From NCBI GenBank assembly GCA_937926875.1, contig CALBAX010000033.1:1-9930 (forward strand): a DNA stretch of 9,930 nt, in the 5' to 3' direction. Within the stretch, counting starts at the first letter, position 1. Every line of letters begins with the position of its first letter. Both the position numbers and the translations under genes were made by a program. The stretch is from an uncultured Desulfovibrio sp. Its GTDB lineage: Bacteria; Desulfobacterota; Desulfovibrionia; Desulfovibrionales; Desulfovibrionaceae. The notes beneath the pieces are model-generated. The model was not told the origin of the DNA and searched no databases. It saw nothing but the letters and a program-made list of their open reading frames with translations. Below, one piece after another: positions 5,895 through 9,930 of this stretch.

Positions 5895-6074
5895 ATGAAC
5901 GAAGTGTTGACCATCCTCATGGAACGGGACGGTCTTTCCCGCCACGAAGCGCTGGAAGTGATGCGTGAGGCCCGTGCTGCCATGCTGGAAGCCCTTGATT
6001 GCGGCATCGATCCCGAAGAGGTCTTTGCCGACATCACCGGTCTGGAGCCGGATTACATCTGGAGCGTCCTGTAA
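5895..6074 (+). CDS. Small acidic protein of 59 residues, unknown function
   Basis: ATG 5895 follows AAAAGGAG (5881-5888) and the frame ends at TAA 6072-6074. The product starts MNEVLTILMERDGLSRHEAL and ends DITGLEPDYIWSVL. It looks like two or three helices, with an acidic PEEVFADITGLEPDYI segment. A 'Leu-Glu-Pro-Asp-Tyr-Ile' ending of this kind is familiar from many tiny proteins of plasmids and phages, but I cannot name a family. It sits in operon 2, with hairpins on both sides. The gene is supported by its strong ribosome site, spacing and protein-like composition. Confidence 0.75.
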   Translation: MNEVLTILMERDGLSRHEALEVMREARAAMLEALDCGIDPEEVFADITGLEPDYIWSVL

Positions 6075-6083
6075 TCATCGATA

Positions 6084-6105
6084 GCGCCCGGATCGCTCCG
6101 GGCGC
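6084..6105 (+). other. Intergenic GC hairpin 4
   Basis: The arms GCGCCCGGA (6084-6092) and TCCGGGCGC (6097-6105) pair perfectly over nine bases with a TCGC loop. No T-run follows. The ribosome site CGGAGG of the next gene starts 14 bases later. Confidence 0.75.
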
Positions 6106-6130
6106 ACATCATCATGCACGGAGGTTTGAC

Positions 6131-6508
6131 ATGGGTTGGACCTATTGCGATCGCGACGAGCGTCTCAGCGACAAGGAATTTTTCAGCAAGGAATTGCATC
6201 TGGAGGTGGTGGCGTGCCACAGGGCGCGTGGGGAGCGGGTCGTCTACATGGCCGTCAAGCTGGAGAGTGGGCTCATCTTCGGCATGGTCGCGCGGTATGA
6301 CACCTGCCGTGACCGACTGTGGTACGGCTACAAGCTGATCGACGAGTATATGGGGCCGAGCTACTGTAGCTGCCCGCCTGCGATCCTGGACAGGCTCTCT
6401 CCGCTGGAAGAACTGTTCCCGGAGCCGTCGGCCTTCCGCCAGTACGCGGTTGAGTGGCGGGAAAAGTGCCGCCGGAATGCGATAATCCGTAAAAAAATAT
6501 GCGCATAA
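6131..6508 (+). CDS. DUF6927-like protein
   Basis: ATG 6131 follows CGGAGG (6119-6124); the longer open frame upstream overlaps the 59-residue gene and a hairpin and is rejected. The 125-residue product opens with MGWTYCDRDERLSDKEFFSK and contains VVYMAVKLESGLIFGMVARY, YGYKLIDEYMGPSYCSCPPA, and AILDRLSPLEELF. It ends with a Trp-Arg-Glu-Lys-Cys motif and a basic tail. The MGWT...EFF start, the K-x-x-D-E-x-M-G-P core and the CP..IL..L segment match small proteins I know as DUF6927, found on accessory DNA of Proteobacteria. Function is unknown. It is last in operon 2; its stop codon overlaps the first half-site of the hicA control region. Confidence 0.75.
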   Translation: MGWTYCDRDERLSDKEFFSKELHLEVVACHRARGERVVYMAVKLESGLIFGMVARYDTCRDRLWYGYKLIDEYMGPSYCSCPPAILDRLSPLEELFPEPSAFRQYAVEWREKCRRNAIIRKKICA

Positions 6509-6557
6509 TGCGTATGTTTTTGTTGCTTTTTATGCGCATTATGTATATAAATAACTC
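6499..6557 (+). promoter_or_regulatory. Promoter/operator region of hicAB with direct repeat
   Basis: A 17-base motif occurs twice in direct orientation 33 bases apart: ATGCGCATAATGCGTAT at 6499-6515 and ATGCGCATTATGTATAT at 6532-6548. Each begins with the palindrome ATGCGCAT. TTGTTG (6520-6525), 18 bases and TATATA (6544-6549) form a possible promoter lying within or next to the second repeat, so a bound repressor would block it. HicB proteins with DNA-binding C-termini repress their own operon, so this is the probable HicB target. Predicted transcription begins only one to three bases before the hicA ATG. Confidence 0.6.
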
Positions 6558-6740
6558 ATGACAGCACGGGAACTCATAAAACGACTGGAGGAGGCCGGAT
6601 TCGTCAACATGGGCGGCACCAATCACGACAAGCTGGTCCACCCGGATGGAAGACGGACAGTTATCCATCGGCATAAAGGCGACATCCCCCTCGGGACCCT
6701 CAAGGCAATATCCAGACAGACCGGCATCAAGCTGCCATAA
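6558..6740 (+). CDS. hicA: HicA toxin (mRNA interferase)
   Basis: The 60-residue protein has the dsRBD-like HicA layout: MTARELIKRLEEAGF, then GGTNHDKLVHPDGRRTVIHR with the catalytic histidine at position 23, then GDIPLGTLKAISRQTGI at the end. HicA toxins cleave mRNA and tmRNA and are held inactive by HicB. Length and motif order fit the family; the usual G-S-H is here T-N-H, with the histidine kept. There is no convincing ribosome site before ATG 6558, and the likely promoter places the start of the transcript almost at the ATG, so translation may be leaderless or weak. That would suit a toxin. hicB follows after 37 bases containing a hairpin. Confidence 0.93.
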   Translation: MTARELIKRLEEAGFVNMGGTNHDKLVHPDGRRTVIHRHKGDIPLGTLKAISRQTGIKLP

Positions 6741-6744
6741 ACCG

Positions 6745-6764
6745 GAGGGGGCGCAAGCCCCCTC
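6745..6764 (+). other. Intergenic GC hairpin 5 between hicA and hicB
   Basis: The arms GAGGGGGC and GCCCCCTC form a perfect 8-bp stem with a GCAA (GNRA) loop. No T-run follows; the hicB ribosome site AGGAG begins three bases after the stem. It could modulate the toxin-to-antitoxin ratio by transcript processing or pausing. Confidence 0.75.
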
Positions 6765-6777
6765 ACAGGAGTAACCT

Positions 6778-7167
6778 ATGCGCTATCCCGTTATCGTCCA
6801 TAAAGATCCCGGCTCGGACTACGGTGTGACCGTTCCCGACTTCCCTGGAGTTTTTTCCGGCGGGGAGACCCTGGAACAGGCTCTGGCCAATGTCCAGGAT
6901 GCCATTGAAACCTATTACGAGGGGGAAGATGTTGATCGCCTTCCTGATCCCTCAGCTTTGGAAGCGGTCATCGGCTCCCCGGATGCGGCGGGGGGAGCTG
7001 TAGTCCTCGTGGATGTGAATTTCGATTTTTTGGAGAAGAAGACCGTGCCGGTGAACATCACGTTGCCCTTGTACCTGCGTAATCGTATCGACAAGGAAGC
7101 CAAGGCCCGCGGCCTGAGCCGCTCCGCCTATCTGGCCAGAGCCGCCCAGGCCTATGCTGCCGGCTAG
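6778..7167 (+). CDS. hicB: HicB antitoxin with ribbon-helix-helix C-terminus
   Basis: ATG 6778 follows AGGAG (6767-6771). Residues 1-80 carry the HicB partial RNase-H-like fold: MRYPVIVHKDPGSDYGVTVP, then DFPGVFSGGETLEQALANVQ and DAIETYYEG. Residues about 89-125 (VPVNITLPLYLRNRIDKEAK, ARGLSRSAYLARAA) form a ribbon-helix-helix DNA-binding segment. The N-terminal domain binds and blocks HicA; the C-terminal domain should bind the hicAB operator. The 129-residue length is normal for this HicB class. Strong translation from its own ribosome site, compared with the weak start of hicA, would keep antitoxin in excess. Confidence 0.93.
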   Translation: MRYPVIVHKDPGSDYGVTVPDFPGVFSGGETLEQALANVQDAIETYYEGEDVDRLPDPSALEAVIGSPDAAGGAVVLVDVNFDFLEKKTVPVNITLPLYLRNRIDKEAKARGLSRSAYLARAAQAYAAG

Positions 7168-7180
7168 GCAGGTTGCGGTC

Positions 7181-7226
7181 AAAAAACACATGAGCCCCCG
7201 GAGAGGATACCTCCGGGGGCTCATGT
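7181..7226 (-). terminator. Strong hairpin terminator, best read on the - strand
   Basis: A perfect 16-bp stem (7188-7203 with 7211-7226, arms ending GAGCCCCCGG/CCGGGGGCTC) has a 7-base loop. Reading the - strand it is followed by GTTTTTT (7187-7181), a proper terminator for transcripts coming from the Nudix gene. On the + strand, after hicB, the tail is TCTGGG and termination should be poorer. Confidence 0.75.
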
Positions 7227-7272
7227 TCTGGGATGACATCAAAAAAACAGCTAGTTCGTCCAGTGCAGTGGA

Positions 7273-7443
7273 AACGGCTCCGGCTCCTACCTGAGCGGCC
7301 CGTATCGCCGTTCCGGCTGGACGATCCGCAAGGAGAGCCTCAAGCACGGCCTGCCTCACGGTAGTCTGGCTGTCCTGGATTTCGCCCACTGGCTGGAGAA
7401 CGCTTCCCGCTAAATGACAAAGGCTCCGGTGGAAGCCGGGGCC
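7273..7443 (+). pseudogene. Truncated second copy of the 3' end of the 245-residue gene
   Basis: Bases 7273-7413 translate to 46 codons that align without gaps to residues 200-245 of the protein at 5106-5843, with seven differences by my count. Shared stretches include SGPYRRSGWTIRKESLK and AHWLE. The stop, the eight-base gap and the following hairpin (7422-7443, wobble-paired, same GGAA loop) are kept too. Just upstream the frame meets TAG (7252) and there is no start codon, so it cannot make the protein. Homology ends abruptly at about 7273 and again at about 7443, where AT-rich DNA begins. It is the scar of a duplication, deletion or recombination, or the remnant of a related gene. Confidence 0.85.
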
Positions 7444-7468
7444 TAAGAAGAATATTAATGAGTTTTAA

Positions 7469-8599
7469 TCATTCTTGATATAAATAGCTCATTCTCTCTA
7501 TATAATTCTCTAAAGCATACTTCGTGTGGGGTCTTAAATTATTACTATTGGTTATGATAAATTTGTGCAATTCATTTTTTGAATTTTTTACAGGTATAAA
7601 GCTTGATATTTCAAGATCTTTGTCTTTTGCTGCTAAGTTTATAATGTTGTCATAGGTTATATACTTAGTTAAGGAGGCTACGGCAAGAATCCCATCTTGG
7701 AAGAAATTCTTTTCAAAAAACATATTATATATTTTTATATCAGTTATTGTATTTCTATCTATGCCAAGCTCCTCTTTTAGGCCGCGTTGTATGCATAAGA
7801 TTAAATCTGGTATCTTCTGGAATTCATCATAATCCGTTTCTGTGAATGCTTCTGTTGCAGATACATATATCCATTCTTTACCTTCTTCATTATATGAAGC
7901 ATTTTTGCTTCTTTTAGTGAGAATAATTTCATTACTACTGGGAAGGAAAAGAATGATAGAGACCCCAAGTGATGGGCGGAGGCCTCGCATACTATGATTT
8001 AAAAAATCCAAATCTATTTTATTTCTTATATTTATTTTATGTAATGTTTTCTCAATAATTCTTTGCGTATAATAATCTGTTTTAAATAGTTCAATAAATA
8101 GCTTGGGGTCTTCAATATTGTCAGCTGTTCTTCCAAATCCATCTGAATGAAGAACACCATATTTTTCACCATTAAAATACATACCACCTGTTCTTGATGC
8201 AAAGCTATTTGCAACAATCTGGCGTTGTTCTTCAAGAATAGTCCAAAATTTTGTTTTTGTTATTCCAAGACTTTCATATTCAATATCTATATTAATACAA
8301 TCTATTGACTTGAATTCATTAACATTTATATTTTGATTTGTTTTCATATTATCAGGTAGAGAAAGGTAAAATTTGTTTTTATTATTTATTTTTATATCTA
8401 TACAGCTATTATTTTGATAGAACGGAACTGTAGAAGCTATAGTACAGATATCTTCTGAATTTCTAGTAATCACTTTAATTATATTTTTTTTAATTGATTT
8501 TTCTCGAATCATATTTTTTGATTTATTCCAGATGTTGGTTAATATAATACCAAAAATAACTGAAATAAAATTTGAGGCTATTATTTCCCATAAATCCAT
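7469..8599 (-). CDS. Membrane-anchored protein with degenerate Nudix domain, AT-rich
   Basis: The start ATG 8599 follows AGGAG (8606-8610 on the - strand). Residues 1-25 (MDLWEIIASNFISVIFGIIL, then TNIWNKSKN) form one membrane segment followed by positive residues, so the rest should face the cytoplasm. Residues about 30-200 are an unrecognised region. Residues about 208-320 resemble a Nudix hydrolase: PSLGVSIILFLPSSNEIILT, KEWIYVSATEAF and the box RGLKEELGI (272-280). The canonical box is R-E-x-x-E-E-x-G; here the first Glu is Gly273, while Glu276, Glu277 and Gly279 remain. Nudix enzymes cleave nucleoside diphosphates linked to another group; activity here is uncertain. Its AT-rich composition differs sharply from its neighbours. 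A membrane anchor plus nucleotide-handling domain recalls phage-defence effectors, but no partner gene is evident. Confidence 0.78.
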   Translation of the reverse strand: MDLWEIIASNFISVIFGIILTNIWNKSKNMIREKSIKKNIIKVITRNSEDICTIASTVPFYQNNSCIDIKINNKNKFYLSLPDNMKTNQNINVNEFKSIDCINIDIEYESLGITKTKFWTILEEQRQIVANSFASRTGGMYFNGEKYGVLHSDGFGRTADNIEDPKLFIELFKTDYYTQRIIEKTLHKINIRNKIDLDFLNHSMRGLRPSLGVSIILFLPSSNEIILTKRSKNASYNEEGKEWIYVSATEAFTETDYDEFQKIPDLILCIQRGLKEELGIDRNTITDIKIYNMFFEKNFFQDGILAVASLTKYITYDNIINLAAKDKDLEISSFIPVKNSKNELHKFIITNSNNLRPHTKYALENYIERMSYLYQE

Positions 8600-8660
8600 A
8601 TTTTTCTCCTGAGGAATAGTACTTAGTTAAATTAAGAATGCGCTTATTGACTCAGCGTTG

Positions 8661-9815
8661 CTATTCCTCCGCTGCATCGCTCTTGCCATATCCCGCAATC
8701 ACATCTTCGAGCTTCTGCAGGAAAGCTGTCCACGCCGTATCGAGCGTGCCGTAGTTGATACTGTTGACCAGATAGGGGAGGGAGCGCTTGCCCACAGCCT
8801 TGTATGTTCCGGCCTCGAAGTCTTCCTGCTCATCGTTCCAGTTGCCGGGGACGTACTGGTACTTGATGGGCTCATAGGAGAGCAAGAGCAGCGGGGTGGG
8901 GCGCTTGCGCGGCGTGCCGTTTTTGCAGAATTCCTGCACGAGGATGGTGATGCTTTCCGAGCCGTCGTCCTTGCTGCTGTATTCGTGCCAGAGTGTGGTC
9001 TGTTCCAGCAGTCGATCCAAATAGGGGAGCAGGCGTTTGAGGCCCTGATCCGGCGCACCGGGGGCAGCGATGGTTTTTCTGTGTGACCATGGTTTGGCCG
9101 TATAGCTCCGGGCTTTGTCCAGCAGGGGGGAGCCGTTCGCCCGGGAGTGCAGGGCGGCAAGATCGGCGGAGCCGTCGACCAGGCGCGAGGCGTCGCCCTT
9201 CAACAGGGCGGCCGCATGTTTGCAGAAGGTCTTGCTCATCTTTCCGGCCGGGCAAGAGCAAAAAGCCACCAGGCCCGGCCCTTCTCCCCGGAACCTGACT
9301 TTGTAGGGCGTGGAAGCGCTCCCCTGGACGAGATAGACCAGTTCGGGCAGCGGTTTGGCAGGGCTGAGGGATGCCTCAGCCTGCAAGTCGGGGGGCAGGG
9401 GCTCTGTCCGGGATGCATGGCGGGAAGGCTTCATATCTCCCATGCGGCCCAAGGCCTCCCTCACGGCGCCGCACAAGTTGTCCGCCTCATCGCCGTTCTT
9501 GGCCAGCCATTTTTCAAGGGCCAGCTTCACGGCATGATCATCCGGCACGGCCTCCAGAAGCGAGGAGAGCAGAGCCTTCTGTCTGGCCAGTTCGGCTTTG
9601 AGCTTTTGGGCTTTGTCAGCCTTTTCCTGTACAGCAGGAGCTTTGAGGCTCTCGGCGTAAGCAAGGACGTCTTCTTCCCGGAATTGCTTGTCCGAGGTGC
9701 ATTTCAGCCGGCCGCTGCGGTAGTCAGAGCTGATTTTCGTCCGACTGATTTTCAATCCCAGACCGCGTAAAAATTCCAGCACTTCCCCCTGAGTGGCAAA
9801 AATACGCGTGCTCAT
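8661..9815 (-). CDS. HTH and SWIM zinc-finger fusion protein
   Basis: ATG 9815 follows GGAG (9821-9824 on the - strand). Residues 1-57 (TRIFATQGEVLEFLRGLGLK, FREEDVLAYAESL) resemble the N-terminal winged-helix domain of phage terminase small subunits (Nu1 type). A charged helix follows (about 63-85, KADKAQKLKAELARQKALL), also usual in those proteins. Residues 186-200 carry Cys-Ser-Cys-Pro, nine residues after the second Cys, then Cys-Lys-His (Cys186, Cys188, Cys198, His200): a CxCx9CxH SWIM zinc finger. Residues about 250-375 form an unrecognised domain with an LLLLSYEPIKYQYVPGNW segment. SWIM domains bind DNA or protein in recombination and ATPase-linked systems. The combination suggests a DNA-binding adaptor, but its role is unknown. 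It is GC-rich and 61 bases upstream of the Nudix gene on the same strand. Confidence 0.8.
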   Translation of the reverse strand: MSTRIFATQGEVLEFLRGLGLKISRTKISSDYRSGRLKCTSDKQFREEDVLAYAESLKAPAVQEKADKAQKLKAELARQKALLSSLLEAVPDDHAVKLALEKWLAKNGDEADNLCGAVREALGRMGDMKPSRHASRTEPLPPDLQAEASLSPAKPLPELVYLVQGSASTPYKVRFRGEGPGLVAFCSCPAGKMSKTFCKHAAALLKGDASRLVDGSADLAALHSRANGSPLLDKARSYTAKPWSHRKTIAAPGAPDQGLKRLLPYLDRLLEQTTLWHEYSSKDDGSESITILVQEFCKNGTPRKRPTPLLLLSYEPIKYQYVPGNWNDEQEDFEAGTYKAVGKRSLPYLVNSINYGTLDTAWTAFLQKLEDVIAGYGKSDAAEE

Positions 9816-9840
9816 AGCTGCTCCATTACGTCTTCAATTA

Positions 9841-9930
9841 CTACGGCTCTATTTCCGTACCAGGCTCCCCACTGATCAAATAACGCACGAAATCATCCTG
9901 AGTGACGGTGTGATGTTCTCCAGGTACGAG
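9841..9930 (-). CDS. Possible C-terminal end of an upstream gene (partial)
   Basis: Reading the - strand from the right edge, a frame open to the window end gives 29 residues ending VRYLISGEPGTEIEP, then tandem stops TAG TAA. The stop lies 25 bases before the HTH-SWIM start, a usual operon gap. A second - strand frame gives a protein-like ending (WYGNRAVVIEDVMEQL) whose stop overlaps the next ATG, but it is interrupted upstream by TGA. A + strand frame is also open. The choice is therefore tentative and no function is proposed. Confidence 0.35.
   Translation of the reverse strand, partial: LVPGEHHTVTQDDFVRYLISGEPGTEIEP

Noticed and set aside
5046..5945. 299-codon open frame on the - strand opposite the 245-residue gene
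   Set aside because: Low-complexity Gly/Ala/Leu/Arg product typical of antisense frames. It spans hairpins and gene junctions of the + strand operon.
3724..6764. Repeated hairpins as a CRISPR array
   Set aside because: The hairpins differ in sequence and are spaced by whole genes rather than by 30-40 base spacers.
9147..9770. 207-codon open frame on the + strand opposite the HTH-SWIM gene
   Set aside because: The - strand frame has a clear CxCx9CxH zinc finger and HTH; this one shows no domain and is an antisense shadow.

Overview
The window looks like accessory DNA from a sulfate-reducing deltaproteobacterium, most likely Desulfovibrionaceae. This rests on the GC-rich codon use, strong AAGGAG ribosome sites, and a prophage gene order (tail-assembly-like protein, tiny NrdD-like protein, beta-helix protein, integrase) that I associate with Desulfovibrio prophages. 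The taxonomic call is recognition, not a search result.

Region 1 (1-2800, + strand) is the end of a prophage: the likely end of a tail gene, a tail-fibre-assembly-like protein, a 55-residue protein resembling the glycyl-radical end of anaerobic ribonucleotide reductase (NrdD), a parallel beta-helix protein and a tyrosine integrase, closed by a 22-bp-stem terminator. The first three complete genes overlap one another.

Region 2 (2800-3300, - strand) is strikingly AT-rich. It carries a GIY-YIG-like protein behind a consensus sigma-70 promoter.

Region 3 (3360-7170, + strand) is a GC-rich island of two small operons. Each is driven by a copy of the same ~76-bp promoter/operator with a 25-bp palindrome. 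Operon 1 holds an 84-residue unknown protein and a DUF3560 protein, and ends in a textbook terminator. Operon 2 holds a 114-residue unknown, a 245-residue unknown, a 59-residue unknown and a DUF6927-like protein. A HicA/HicB toxin-antitoxin pair follows with its own repeated operator. Five of the intergenic gaps carry a compact GC hairpin just ahead of the next ribosome site.

Region 4 (7180-7450) holds a strong hairpin terminator, best read on the - strand, and a broken second copy of the 3' end of the 245-residue gene, including its downstream hairpin.

Region 5 (7469-9930, - strand) has an AT-rich gene for a membrane-anchored protein with a degenerate Nudix domain. Upstream of it is a GC-rich gene joining a terminase-small-subunit-like HTH to a SWIM zinc finger, and a possible gene tail at the window edge.

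Overall this reads as a prophage end next to a mosaic island of plasmid/ICE-type small genes and recently acquired AT-rich cargo. The least ordinary items are the stand-alone NrdD-like peptide, the duplicated promoter/operator, the hairpin-plus-ribosome-site modules, the TM-Nudix protein and the HTH-SWIM fusion. Joint function of these genes is not shown by the sequence.
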